Below are positions 7,587 through 17,001 of a stretch of 64,000 nt of DNA, piece by piece. Numbering within the stretch: position 1 is the first letter of the stretch; each line of letters opens with the position of its first letter. A program made the translations under genes and the position numbers. The notes below the pieces were generated by a model. That model ran no database searches, was not told the DNA's origin, and saw nothing but the letters and a program-made list of their open reading frames with translations. The stretch covers positions 1 through 64,000 of the forward strand of contig NZ_CAMYUE010000006.1 in NCBI RefSeq assembly GCF_947301925.1, given 5' to 3'. The DNA is from an uncultured Ruminococcus sp. GTDB taxonomy: Bacteria > Bacillota > Clostridia > Oscillospirales > Ruminococcaceae.

Positions 7587-10500
7587 ATGAAAAAACATGG
7601 CTTCAAAAAGCTGATCGCAGGACTATCGGCAGCCTGCGTGATGGGTACGGCACTTCCCATGATGAGCTTTGCGGCAGAGCGCGAGTTTTCAAAGATACTC
7701 GGCGACTCAAACGGCGACAGCGTAGTTGAGCTGGCAGACGCTATCCTCATTATGCAGGGACTTGCAAACCCCAACAAGTACGGCAAAAACGGTACAGATC
7801 CACACTGCTTCACAGAGCAGGGCTGGATCAATGCGGACGTTAACGGCGAGCTGGGAATAACCACCGACGACGCTCTGACCATACAGCTTTACCTTTTAGG
7901 CAAGGGAAAGCTGACTCCCAGATCAGGCTCTGAGGATCCCATTGCTGAGGCAACCAAGATCCACCTGAAGAATACCTCCATCGAGGTAGAGGGCGAGAAC
8001 GCCACAGTAGAGGGAACCACCGTTACTATCACACATTCAGGCGAGTTCTACATTGACGGTACTCTCGACGACGGTCAGATCAACGTCAATATCCCGGACG
8101 AGAAGGCAGACGCCGAGACCGTAAAGATATTCCTCAACGGAGCAAATATCACAGGCAAGAGCGCTCCTGCTATCTTTGTCAATAACGCAGAGAATACATC
8201 CATCAACATCGTTGACGGCACCACCAACACCATATCCGACGGCGATACCGCATACAGCGGCGACTTTGCAAAGAAGGCTCTTATCGAGGCAAAGGACGAT
8301 ATCACCATCAAGGGCGGCGAAAAGGGCGACGGTGTGCTTGAGATCACAGCCAACGTTCAGGACGCTTTATCCTGCAATAACGATATCAAGTTCAACGGCG
8401 GCGAGGTCAAGATCTCAACGCTGAATTCCACCGACAAGAACGACGCCGTAAATGCCAAGGGCTCCATTACGGTAAAGAGCGGCAAGCTCAAGATCGAGGC
8501 AGAGGGCGACGGTATAAAGTCAAGCAAGAATGACGTCTCCTTCGCCGGCGGCAATACAAAGATCAAGGCAGGCAAGGACGCTGTACAGGCAAAGACTGAT
8601 ATCAATGTCAGCGGCGGCAAGCTCATCGCAGGCGGCGACAAGGGCCTCACAGCCGAAGCAGCCATAAATATCACAGGCGGTACTGTTATAGCTACTGCAA
8701 CGGATAATCAGGTTGCTGACAGTCTTCTTGCAGGCACAACACAGACTACGGTACTCCTCAATTGTATCGCTAATCCCGAGAACGAAAAGGACGGCACATG
8801 GAACAAGGACAATGCACTTGTTGCAGGTGATGTAGACGTCAAGTACCAGAAGAAGTACAAGTATGTCCTCTTCAGTGATACATCTATCAACGGTGCTAAG
8901 TCATGCGGCTTCAAGAACCTGGCAACAGGCGCTGCTGTAACTCATACAGACGGCAAGCAGACACAGTTCCAGCTGAGCCTTGTTACCGTATTCGATAACG
9001 TAGATCCTGCCGGCATAGCAAGTACTACTGCTGAGCCTTCACCCGCTCCCGGGGAGCTCACCATCACTCTTTCCGATGACGGTATAACCACAAATGCGAC
9101 CACAGAGGCAAAGGCAGAGGACAATGTCTGCACTATCTCCGAGCCCGGTGTTTTTACGTTAACCGGCGGGATGACCGGCGGACAGATCGTTGTCGATGTT
9201 GACAAGACTGTCTATCCTGACGGCGTCGTTGAGCTCGTTCTCAGCGGTATGAGCCTTACAAACACTGAAACATCGCCCGTATATGTATCATCTGTAGCAG
9301 ATGAGGTAGTATTTACGGCGAAAAAAGGCACTGAAAACACCATATCCGACGGTACCGACTATACCAACGCAGACGGCGGTCAGGGAGCCATCTACGCCAA
9401 GGACGATATAAAGTTCAAGGGCAAGGGCAAGCTCACCGTAAACGGCAACGCCGCAGACGGTATCGTATGCAAGGATGATATAAAGATATATAACGGAACA
9501 CTGACGGTAAACGCAGCTGATGACGGTATCCGCGCAAAGGACAGCGTTATCATAGGCAGCGCCTCCGACGGTGAAGAGAATGATTATTCAGCACTTTCAG
9601 TAACAGTCAAGACCAAGGGAGGCGACGGCATAAAGGCCACTTCGGACACAGCCTCCTCCACTGAAAAGCAGACAGGTCTTGTTGCAATAAACGGCGGCAC
9701 CGTGGACATCGACTCCTACGCTGACGGTATCTCGGCAGAGCAGTATTTCGTCATGAACGGCGGCGACCTGAATATCAGGACCTATGAGGGCAGCTCCTAC
9801 GGCGGAAGCACGACTTCATCGGAAGGCAGCACAGGCGGCTGGGGAAGCAGACCCAGCGGCAATCCGGGCGGTCCCGGAATGGACGGCAATGCCAACAAGA
9901 CCGATATCTCCGCAAAGGGCATAAAGGCTGTGGGCCTTTACGACGAGGACGGCACAACATGGCAGAGCGCAGGCGATATCACAGTAAGCGGCGGAACCAT
10001 TACCATTGACTCCTCAGATGACTGTATGCACGGAAGCGGAAACGTTTCACTTACAGGCGGCAGCATCAAGCTTGCGTCGGCAGATGACGCAGTTCATGCC
10101 GATCATGACCTCACCATAGGCACCAAGAACAGCGGCAGCTATGACGATGTGGTCATATTCGTTGAGAAGTGCTATGAGGGCATGGAGGCGCTGAAGATCT
10201 ACCAGAACAGCGGCTCTGTCATTGTCAATTCCACCGATGACGGCTTCAATGCCGCAGGCGGAGACGGTTCGGGCAGTGCAAATCCCGGTATGCCCTGGGG
10301 ACAGGGAGGCTTCGGAGGAGGCCGTCCCGGCGGCGGCTTCAGCAGCGGAAATCCCGACGACTATATCATACAGTTCAACGGCGGCTTTGCTCTTGTGAAC
10401 GCTTCAAACGGCGACCACGACGGCTTTGACTGCAACGGCAATATAGAGATCAACGGCGGATACATCGTATCAAACGGCAACGAGCCCTATGACTGCGGCG

Positions 10501-10838
10501 ACGGCGGCAGCACCATAAAGGTAAACGGCGGCGTATGGGTATCAAACTGTCCTTCGGGCGGTATGACCATGAGCGCAGGGGAGATGCCTGCAAGCGTATC
10601 TGCTACGGCTAACGTTAGCGCCAACACCAGACTTTCACTGGTAGGCAGCGACGAAAATGTCATAGTATCCTTTATCGTTGACAAGGCTGTAAGCCAGCTG
10701 AAGGCAGGCGGCAGCGGAGTTTCGGGAGCTTCCTTCTATACCGGAGGCGAGCTCAGCGGCTCCGCATATTTCCAGGAGCTTGACAGCACTCAGCCTGCTG
10801 CATACGGCGGCAAGCTGACAGGCGGTACAAAAGTATAA
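7587..10838 (+). CDS. Secreted dockerin protein with tandem Cthe_2159-type carbohydrate-binding modules
   Basis: A 1083-residue secreted protein. The start is the ATG at 7587, 10 bases after AAGGAG; a TTG 9 bases upstream is rejected because it overlaps that site. A signal peptide (KKHGFKKLIAGLSAACVMGTA, cleavage near SFAA) is followed by a type I dockerin of two Ca-binding loops (GDSNGDSVVELADAILIMQ and ADVNGELGITTDDALTIQL). Two tandem beta-helix regions of the DUF4353/Cthe_2159 family follow, about residues 115-370 and 490-900. Both carry repeating GG-x-hydrophobic turns and the paired motif NTISDG. Gly/Ser/Pro-rich stretches near residues 740-770 and 895-920 look like surface loops. Cthe_2159 of Clostridium thermocellum binds pectic polymers; binding here is inferred. 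The dockerin implies attachment to a cellulosome-like scaffold. Confidence 0.9.
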   Translation: MKKHGFKKLIAGLSAACVMGTALPMMSFAAEREFSKILGDSNGDSVVELADAILIMQGLANPNKYGKNGTDPHCFTEQGWINADVNGELGITTDDALTIQLYLLGKGKLTPRSGSEDPIAEATKIHLKNTSIEVEGENATVEGTTVTITHSGEFYIDGTLDDGQINVNIPDEKADAETVKIFLNGANITGKSAPAIFVNNAENTSINIVDGTTNTISDGDTAYSGDFAKKALIEAKDDITIKGGEKGDGVLEITANVQDALSCNNDIKFNGGEVKISTLNSTDKNDAVNAKGSITVKSGKLKIEAEGDGIKSSKNDVSFAGGNTKIKAGKDAVQAKTDINVSGGKLIAGGDKGLTAEAAINITGGTVIATATDNQVADSLLAGTTQTTVLLNCIANPENEKDGTWNKDNALVAGDVDVKYQKKYKYVLFSDTSINGAKSCGFKNLATGAAVTHTDGKQTQFQLSLVTVFDNVDPAGIASTTAEPSPAPGELTITLSDDGITTNATTEAKAEDNVCTISEPGVFTLTGGMTGGQIVVDVDKTVYPDGVVELVLSGMSLTNTETSPVYVSSVADEVVFTAKKGTENTISDGTDYTNADGGQGAIYAKDDIKFKGKGKLTVNGNAADGIVCKDDIKIYNGTLTVNAADDGIRAKDSVIIGSASDGEENDYSALSVTVKTKGGDGIKATSDTASSTEKQTGLVAINGGTVDIDSYADGISAEQYFVMNGGDLNIRTYEGSSYGGSTTSSEGSTGGWGSRPSGNPGGPGMDGNANKTDISAKGIKAVGLYDEDGTTWQSAGDITVSGGTITIDSSDDCMHGSGNVSLTGGSIKLASADDAVHADHDLTIGTKNSGSYDDVVIFVEKCYEGMEALKIYQNSGSVIVNSTDDGFNAAGGDGSGSANPGMPWGQGGFGGGRPGGGFSSGNPDDYIIQFNGGFALVNASNGDHDGFDCNGNIEINGGYIVSNGNEPYDCGDGGSTIKVNGGVWVSNCPSGGMTMSAGEMPASVSATANVSANTRLSLVGSDENVIVSFIVDKAVSQLKAGGSGVSGASFYTGGELSGSAYFQELDSTQPAAYGGKLTGGTKV

Positions 10839-10865
10839 GAAAAACTCAGTTCTCCATATAAAGGG

Positions 10866-10890
10866 CCGCGGTTTAATACCGCGGTTCTTT
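10866..10890 (+). terminator. Terminator of the dockerin/Cthe_2159 gene
   Basis: Stem CCGCGGT (10866-10872) and ACCGCGG (10878-10884) with a 5-base loop, followed by TTCTTTCTTTT. Confidence 0.85.
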
Positions 10891-10911
10891 CTTTTATAAG
10901 TGTGCAGACTG

Positions 10912-10942
10912 AAAAAAGCGCTTCTCAGATGAGAAGCGCTTT
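10912..10942 (-). terminator. Terminator of the PASTA pseudokinase gene
   Basis: Arms AAAGCGCTTCTC (10915-10926) and GAGAAGCGCTTT (10931-10942), with an A-run on the left that is a T-run on the minus strand. It faces the previous terminator back to back. Confidence 0.85.
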
Positions 10943-10955
10943 GTATTTGTGTTTA

Positions 10956-12923
10956 TCAGCCTTCCTGATTTTCCTGCTGACCCTCTGGAGGAGGATCAAC
11001 TACAGGGGGATCCGTCGGAGGCGGATCTGTGGCAGGCGGATCTGTAACAACAGGCGGTGCCGTAGTGGGAGCCTGTGTAACGGGCTCTGCCGTAGTAGCA
11101 GGAGCCTCTGTAGTAGCGGGCGGAGCTGTGGTGTATACCTGAGTATTTGCATTCTCGGATACATAGAATACCGTCAGCTTCTTGCCTTCCTTATTGCTGA
11201 AGAAGTCGCCTGCATGAACGACCTTGCCGTCCACCTGGAGCTCAACTACTGTATTTGCCTTGCCGTAGGAGTTCTTTGATTCGATGAACTGATAGTTGGA
11301 ATCTGAGATACCTGCCTTTTCGAGGGCATTCATGTACTGATCCTTGGTCATTCCCGCAAAGTCGGGGATATAAGCGGACTCCTTGCCCTTGCTGACCTTT
11401 ACCTTTATGACCTGACCCTGAGATATCATCTCGCCGGGATCGATAGCCTGCTCATAGATCATGTCATTGTCGTAATTGTCGTTATATGCGTATTCCGCAT
11501 CGAGAACGAAGTAATCCTTCCACTTGTCCTTGGCGAACTCGTAGAACTTGCCAACCAGATTGGGCATTTCGGTATCGGCAGCCTTTGTGGGATCCGTATC
11601 GTCCACCACATTTGTGCTGATGGAGGAACGTCTGCTTCTTACCGAGGTAGTCTCGTCCTTTGGCGGAGTGAGGATATTTATGAGTATTACCGAAAGGGTC
11701 ATAAGTATGGCAAGCAGCAGGAGACCTATGATTATAGGCACCTTGATGCGGTCCACGGTATTGACCTTTTCGTATTCATAGTCATCATGCTTAGGCTTCT
11801 TATATGGAGCGCTGCTGCGCTGATGCACCACGTTCTGCGGCTCGTACTGCTGTTCCTGCTGGTATACGGGCTGCTGATATACAGGCTCCTCGGCCTGCTG
11901 CTGAGCGGGTATGCTGTCTCCGAGAAGTATGGTGGAGTCCATATCCTCCTCTTCCTCGGCAGGCTGCTCAAAGAGCCTTGTGACCAGCTCAGTGATAGTC
12001 TGGATACGGTCTCTGCCGTTGAGGTTCATACCCTCCATGATGACTCTTGAAACGTGTCTGGGTATGCGTGAATCCAACATATGAGGCTCGTGTAGGTCGT
12101 CATGCTTCTGACGGCTGACGGAATCCACAGGCATACAGCCTGTAAGAGCGCGGTAGAGCAGTGCACAGACGCCGTAAACGTCTGTCCAGGAGCCCTGACG
12201 GCTGCTGCTGTTTGCGGAATACTGCTCGGGAGCCGCATAGCCCTTGAAGAGCTCGTATTCCAGGCCTGCATTGGCAGTTCTCACAGCGGAAACGCAGAAG
12301 CCCGAGAGCTTCAGCTCGCCCTTGTCGGTGATATAAACCGTATCGGGGCTTACAGCGCGGTGGATAATGCCTGCGTTATGGAGTATACCGATGGTAGTGA
12401 AGAGGGGAGGGAAGATCTTTGATACCTGTTCCCAGCTGAGCTCACCTGCATTTTCCTTGAGGTAGTCCAGCATCTTCACGCCTTCGATGTATTCAAAAAT
12501 GGTATAGGTGGTATTGTTCTCGGCGAACATATCGATAACGGGAGGTATATTCGAGTTGTTCCTGAGTCTTGCAAGAGACTTGTTCAGCTCGGTATACTCG
12601 GCCATAAACGCCTTGTACTTTGCAAGGTTGTTATAGTTGACGCTTATGGTAGCCTTGCCCTTAACTCTGGTACAGAGGTTTATGGGCATATATTCTCTTA
12701 TAAGAACCTTTTTGCCCGTAGATATATCGCAGCCGATATATGTGGCGCCTTCGCCGTTATATTCCAGGAGAATACCGCAGAGGTATTTACTGTGGAGTAT
12801 AGTACCCGGTGGAACGTACATGGGGTCATAAGATGCCGTTTCAACATATCCGCATGACGGGCAGACATGAAGCTCTGAACCGTATTTTGTCATGCATCTG
12901 AAGCAATATTTACTGTCTCCCAA
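10956..12923 (-). CDS. PASTA-domain membrane protein with a degenerate Ser/Thr kinase (pseudokinase)
   Basis: 655 residues with the layout of a PknB/PrkC-type receptor. An N-terminal zinc ribbon has Cys7, Cys10, Cys21 and Cys24. A kinase fold spans about residues 40-315, one membrane helix 394-418 and two PASTA repeats about 451-590. A Thr/Pro-rich tail runs to the end. The kinase core keeps GYAAPEQY and DVYGVCALLYRALTG but has lost its catalytic residues: the VAIK lysine is Arg76 (VLIREYMP), the HRD aspartate is Ala190 (HRAVSP) and DFG reads GFC (208-210). It should therefore not phosphorylate by the usual mechanism, though it may still bind nucleotide or partners. PASTA repeats normally bind muropeptides or lipid II outside the cell. 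It has its own promoter at 12975-13003 and its own terminator. Confidence 0.88.
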   Translation of the reverse strand: MGDSKYCFRCMTKYGSELHVCPSCGYVETASYDPMYVPPGTILHSKYLCGILLEYNGEGATYIGCDISTGKKVLIREYMPINLCTRVKGKATISVNYNNLAKYKAFMAEYTELNKSLARLRNNSNIPPVIDMFAENNTTYTIFEYIEGVKMLDYLKENAGELSWEQVSKIFPPLFTTIGILHNAGIIHRAVSPDTVYITDKGELKLSGFCVSAVRTANAGLEYELFKGYAAPEQYSANSSSRQGSWTDVYGVCALLYRALTGCMPVDSVSRQKHDDLHEPHMLDSRIPRHVSRVIMEGMNLNGRDRIQTITELVTRLFEQPAEEEEDMDSTILLGDSIPAQQQAEEPVYQQPVYQQEQQYEPQNVVHQRSSAPYKKPKHDDYEYEKVNTVDRIKVPIIIGLLLLAILMTLSVILINILTPPKDETTSVRSRRSSISTNVVDDTDPTKAADTEMPNLVGKFYEFAKDKWKDYFVLDAEYAYNDNYDNDMIYEQAIDPGEMISQGQVIKVKVSKGKESAYIPDFAGMTKDQYMNALEKAGISDSNYQFIESKNSYGKANTVVELQVDGKVVHAGDFFSNKEGKKLTVFYVSENANTQVYTTAPPATTEAPATTAEPVTQAPTTAPPVVTDPPATDPPPTDPPVVDPPPEGQQENQEG

Positions 12924-12974
12924 AGCAGCTCCTCCTCTTAAAGATAGTCAATGCCCAAAATAGGCATCATATCT

Positions 12975-13003
12975 ATTTTAGCAAGAAAAACGGAAAATGT
13001 CAA
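12975..13003 (-). promoter_or_regulatory. Sigma-A promoter for the PASTA pseudokinase gene
   Basis: On the minus strand: TTGACA, a 17-base spacer, TAAAAT. The start site would be about 45 bases before the ATG at 12923. Confidence 0.7.
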
Positions 13004-13129
13004 CTGTTTGTGCGTTGATATTTCTTAAAACTGTGAATTTGTATTTTTTTTGTAATAATTTCAGCAGTAATTTTCCTTAATTGTAACTTTTTGCGCAACA
13101 GAGCAAGTCCCGTGGCCTGTACTGATACA

Positions 13130-13186
13130 AGCTGTAATTTGTACTTGTAGGGAAGGCCATAGGCCGTCCGCAAGATTCATGTTTAT
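13130..13186. repeat. About 57-bp single-hairpin element (copy of 37730-37789, inverted)
   Basis: This stretch matches the reverse complement of 37730-37789 over nearly its whole length: taattTGtacttgtaGGGa, a hairpin ending in ggccgtccgcaa, then attcatgtttat. Its ends resemble the terminal repeats of the larger hairpin-array elements at 4782 and 7165. It lies in the 331-base gap between the pseudokinase and coiled-coil genes. The rest of that gap holds the pseudokinase promoter and a hairpin at 13212-13239 (cccc-gagcg with cgctc-agggg arms) that may end the coiled-coil gene. Confidence 0.7.
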
Positions 13187-13254
13187 CCCGTCACCCGGAT
13201 AAACAGAATACCCCCGAGCGTTACGAAGCGCTCAGGGGCAGATCTTATGGCAGT

Positions 13255-15666
13255 TTATATATTACCGCTGTTCACAGAGAGTATCTTCATGGAATTGAAT
13301 CGGAAGGAGCCGTCCTCCTTCTCGGTGAGCTTATACTCGGCCTGCTTGGCCACGCTCTTTTCCATCCACTGGGGGAGCTCGGCGATATAGTCCACTGTCA
13401 GGGTATACTCGTTTCCGTTCTTGACTATGGACTTGACCTCGGGAGCATATGTGTGGGTGATAGGCTTCACCTTAACGTTGTAGGCTCCGTCGGAGTAATA
13501 GAATCTTGACTCTATGGGACCCACGGTGCAGTGATTGAACTGGGGGATATTCTCGCCGAAGAGCTCCACGGCGTACTTCTCAACATCAACATCGGGGATA
13601 GTTACGGTATCGAGGGTGAGATCGTACTTGGAGATCTTGCTGTCGTCCATTATGATCGACCATATGGTAGCAGTGACGATCTGCTCCGAGGTGAGCTGCG
13701 AGGGATCGCTGAAGGGCTCTATATCCATTATAGCGGCGGGGTAGATCATCTGAGTGAAGCTGTCCTTCTTCACCTCGCCCGAGGTAAAGCTTTTAGCCAG
13801 ACCCACGCCCTTGGCGATGGTGGCAATAATGCCGATGACTGCAAATGCGGTCATAACAACGCCGAGAATGGTGTATATGAGCTTCTTTTTATTGCCGTCG
13901 GAGGTCTCTGCGGAGCTGCTCTCGGTATTCTCACTGCGCTGAGCGATGAGCTCGTCGGGATCCTCGTCGAGGATCCGCTCCAGAGCGGCTGTGACCTTGC
14001 CCTTGGGCTTCTCGGTCTCTTCGGGCTTCTTTTCGTCTTCCTTCTTGTCCTCGGACTTCTCCTCGGCCTCTGAGCCCTCCTCCTTTTCGGGAGCAGTTTC
14101 CTCTGAGGTCTCGGGTGTATTCTCCTCGGTCCCGGTGATATCCTCATCGGGGAGCATATCCTCCTCGGGCTCGTCCATAACGACAGGAGGAGCTATGGCG
14201 CCCATCTGAGCGCGGCGCATTTCGATGACCTGCTGCTGCTTGTCGGCAGGGAGCGCCTTGAAACGCTCCAGCAGATCGGGAGTAAGACCGCTGATGATAT
14301 CCTCATCGGACATTATAAGTGGTTCGGCAGACTTTTCCTCTGTCTTATCCTCCACCTTGTCGGCGGAGTCTATATCTGCAATGGCCTCTGCGGCGTCCTC
14401 GCGGATATTTTCCAGCATACTGCCCACGGGGTCGCTTTCGTGGGAGACCTCCTCATCGTGTATGGCTGCGATAGCAGCGTCAAGGAGCTCTGTTGCCGAG
14501 GGCTCGTTTTCATCGGCTTCAAAGAGACCTTCCTCGGGAGCAGTTTCCTCCTCGGGCTTGGCTTCTTCCTTGCCCTTGCCTCTCAGCTTCTTGAAAATGC
14601 TGATCTTCCTGGGCTTTTCGGCAGCTTCTGCCGCAGCCTCCTCCACGTTTTCCGCGGGAGCGGCGGCTGCTTCACCGAGAGCCTCTATAGCTGCGTCAAC
14701 GTCGTCCTCAGCGGCAGTTGAGTTGACGATTATTTCCTCTGCAAAGGTCACAGGCTCGGGTTCTTTTTCCTCAGCGGCCTCTGCAAGGCGTTTCATTTCT
14801 TCTATGCGGCGCTGCCTTTCGGCTTCCTCAGCCTGACGGGCTCTTTCGGCCTCCTCAGCCTGACGGGCTCTCTCGGCCTCCTCGGCCAGACGGCGCTGCC
14901 TCTCGGCTTCCTCTGCCTGACGGGCTCTTTCGGCCTCCTCAGCCAGACGGCGCTGCCTCTCGGCTTCCTCTGCCTGACGAGCTCTTTCGGCCTCCTCAGC
15001 CAGACGGCGCTGCCTCTCGGCTTCCTCTGCCTGACGAGCTCTTTCGGCCTCCTCACGAGCTAGCCTGCGCTGCTCGGCCTCCTCGGCCAGACGCTGCCTC
15101 TCCGCAGCAGCCTCTGCGGCTCTGCGCTCTCTTTCGGCAGCTCTTGCAGCCTCGGCAGCCGCCTCTGCGGCTCTCTGAGCCTGCTGCTCTCTCTCCATCT
15201 CCTCGCGGCGGAGCGCGTCATAATCGGGCAGTTCTCCCGTTATGACGATCTTTTTCTTCTTTGCGGGCTTGGGAAGCTCCTCGTTCATGGGAACCGAATC
15301 GAACACTCTTGTGGTTTCCAAAGAGGGCTCGGTGTGCATCACCTCGGAAATTATATCGGGAACTTCCTCGGGAGCAGCCTCCCTGACGACGGTATTCTCC
15401 TGCTGCGGAGCAAACTCATGTGTGGGCGGAGCGAATTCCCATGACGCAGGGGGCGTATTATCGGGAATCACAGGCTGCTCGTCCTCGAGGTGGTGCTTTT
15501 CCTCCTCAAGGGCGTGGAGCAGGTCGTCCACGGACATACTGTCGAATTTGCTTTTGCGCACAGCCCTTGGAGCTGTATGGCTCCGTGCAGGAGTGGGGGA
15601 GCTTCCGCTGCCGCCGCCCTCCATAAGGCTGTTGAGCATATCGTCAAGATCTTTTCTAATAGCCAT
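13255..15666 (-). CDS. Coiled-coil membrane protein with tandem Glu/Ala/Arg repeats, function unknown
   Basis: 803 residues, not recognised as a named family. The start is the ATG giving MAIRKDLDDMLNSL, 5 bases after GGAGG. Residues about 1-150 are low complexity. Residues about 165-290 are a charged coiled coil built from a 19-residue unit (EEAERARQAEEAERQRRLA), encoded by 57-bp DNA repeats. An acidic region rich in Glu, Pro and Ala follows to about residue 620. One membrane helix (LIYTILGVVMTAFAVIGIIA) then leads to an extracytoplasmic domain of about 170 residues with beta-strand character. The topology suggests a cytoplasmic scaffold tied to an outside domain. It is the last gene of the operon with proA, 57 bases downstream. 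The location next to a PASTA protein suggests, but does not show, an envelope role. Confidence 0.8.
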   Translation of the reverse strand: MAIRKDLDDMLNSLMEGGGSGSSPTPARSHTAPRAVRKSKFDSMSVDDLLHALEEEKHHLEDEQPVIPDNTPPASWEFAPPTHEFAPQQENTVVREAAPEEVPDIISEVMHTEPSLETTRVFDSVPMNEELPKPAKKKKIVITGELPDYDALRREEMEREQQAQRAAEAAAEAARAAERERRAAEAAAERQRLAEEAEQRRLAREEAERARQAEEAERQRRLAEEAERARQAEEAERQRRLAEEAERARQAEEAERQRRLAEEAERARQAEEAERARQAEEAERQRRIEEMKRLAEAAEEKEPEPVTFAEEIIVNSTAAEDDVDAAIEALGEAAAAPAENVEEAAAEAAEKPRKISIFKKLRGKGKEEAKPEEETAPEEGLFEADENEPSATELLDAAIAAIHDEEVSHESDPVGSMLENIREDAAEAIADIDSADKVEDKTEEKSAEPLIMSDEDIISGLTPDLLERFKALPADKQQQVIEMRRAQMGAIAPPVVMDEPEEDMLPDEDITGTEENTPETSEETAPEKEEGSEAEEKSEDKKEDEKKPEETEKPKGKVTAALERILDEDPDELIAQRSENTESSSAETSDGNKKKLIYTILGVVMTAFAVIGIIATIAKGVGLAKSFTSGEVKKDSFTQMIYPAAIMDIEPFSDPSQLTSEQIVTATIWSIIMDDSKISKYDLTLDTVTIPDVDVEKYAVELFGENIPQFNHCTVGPIESRFYYSDGAYNVKVKPITHTYAPEVKSIVKNGNEYTLTVDYIAELPQWMEKSVAKQAEYKLTEKEDGSFRFNSMKILSVNSGNI
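14802..15060. repeat. 57-bp in-frame tandem repeats within the coiled-coil gene
   Basis: The unit starting cagacggcgctgcctctcgg begins at 14887, 14944 and 15001, exactly 57 bases apart. It is nearly identical each time and has shortened or partial units on both sides. The period equals 19 codons, so copy number can change without a frameshift. Confidence 0.9.
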
Positions 15667-15723
15667 TTCGACCTCCAAAACAAGTGAAAGAATTATGACA
15701 TTGCCGCGAAGGAGCGGCCCTGC

Positions 15724-16971
15724 TTATCTGATCTGACCGTCTCCGTTGATCAGGTATTTTACTGTGGTAAGCTCTGAAAGTCCCATGGGACCTCTTGCGT
15801 GGAGCTTCTGGGTGGAAATGCCTATTTCTGCGCCGAATCCGAATTCACCGCCGTCGGTGAAGCGAGTGGAAGCGTTGACGTAGACAGCCGCAGCGTCTAC
15901 CTGCTTCTGGAACTTTCTTGCATTTGCAAGAGAGCCCGTAACGATGCACTCGGAATGCTTGGTGCTGTATTTCCTTATATGAGCGATAGCTTCGTCGATA
16001 TCATCGACTACCTTTACCGCGATGATGTAATCGTTGAACTCGGTGGCGTACTCTGTTTCGGTAGCCTTTTCAATACCGTCGCCGAGAATGGCGATGGTCC
16101 TGTCGCAGCCGTATATCTTCACATCGTGCTCCTTGAAGCGCTCTGCGATCATGGGCAGGAATTTGTCGGCCACGTCCTTATGTACCAGCAGGCTCTCGAT
16201 AGCGTTGCACACCGAGGGGCGCTGGGTCTTGGCGTTGTCGGTTATCTCCACAGCCATGTCAAGGTCCGCATAGGAATCCACATACACATGGCAGTTTCCT
16301 GCGCCTGTCTCGATAACGGGAACGGTGGCGTTCTTCACAACTGCCTGTATGAGGTTGGCGCTTCCTCTGGGGATAATAACGTCAACATAGCCGTTGAGGC
16401 GCATGAGCTCGTTGGTGGTCTCGCGGTCGGTGTTGTCCACTACCTGTATAACGTCTGCGGGGAGACCTGCCTCCTCCACAGCCTTCCTCATTATATTTCC
16501 CAGGCACACATTTGAGTTTATGGCCTCCTTGCCGCCCTTGAGGATAACAACGTTGCCTGCCTTGAGGCACAGTGCAGCGGCGTCAACGGTAACATTTGGG
16601 CGTGATTCGTAGATTATGCCGATAACGCCCAGGGGCACACGGGTCTTGATTATCTGCAAGCCGTTGGGACGCTCGCCGCCGCCGATGACCTCGCCGATGG
16701 GATCCTTGAGAGCGATGAGCTCGTCAACGCCCTTGGCGATGCCCTCGATACGCTTCTCGTCCAGCTTGAGTCTGTCCTGCTTGGCCTCAGTCATGCCGTT
16801 TGCCTGTGCAGCAGCGATGTCCTTGGCATTAGCCTCGATGATAAGCTGCTTGTTTTCGATGAGCGCCTTTGATATAGCAGCAAGGGCGCTGTCCTTCATT
16901 CTGGTGGAGGCACCTGCCGCAGCTGCCTCCGCAGCCTTGGCTCTTATGCCCAGTTCCTCTGTATAACTCAT
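15724..16971 (-). CDS. proA: Gamma-glutamyl phosphate reductase
   Basis: 415 residues, the usual length. It reduces gamma-glutamyl phosphate with NADPH to glutamate semialdehyde, the second step of proline synthesis. Family features seen are ESRPNVTVDAAALCLKAGN, the nucleotide-binding loop KGGKEAINSN, the catalytic cysteine in QRPSVCNAIESLL and the C-terminal TDGGEFGFGAEIGIST. AGAGGTG lies 6 bases before the ATG. A deaminase gene separates it from proB by short gaps (30 and 12 bases), so all are probably co-transcribed from the promoter at 19759-19787. Confidence 0.97.
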   Translation of the reverse strand: MSYTEELGIRAKAAEAAAAGASTRMKDSALAAISKALIENKQLIIEANAKDIAAAQANGMTEAKQDRLKLDEKRIEGIAKGVDELIALKDPIGEVIGGGERPNGLQIIKTRVPLGVIGIIYESRPNVTVDAAALCLKAGNVVILKGGKEAINSNVCLGNIMRKAVEEAGLPADVIQVVDNTDRETTNELMRLNGYVDVIIPRGSANLIQAVVKNATVPVIETGAGNCHVYVDSYADLDMAVEITDNAKTQRPSVCNAIESLLVHKDVADKFLPMIAERFKEHDVKIYGCDRTIAILGDGIEKATETEYATEFNDYIIAVKVVDDIDEAIAHIRKYSTKHSECIVTGSLANARKFQKQVDAAAVYVNASTRFTDGGEFGFGAEIGISTQKLHARGPMGLSELTTVKYLINGDGQIR

Positions 16972-17001
16972 AATTACACCTCTTGTATGTATATTTTTGT
17001 A

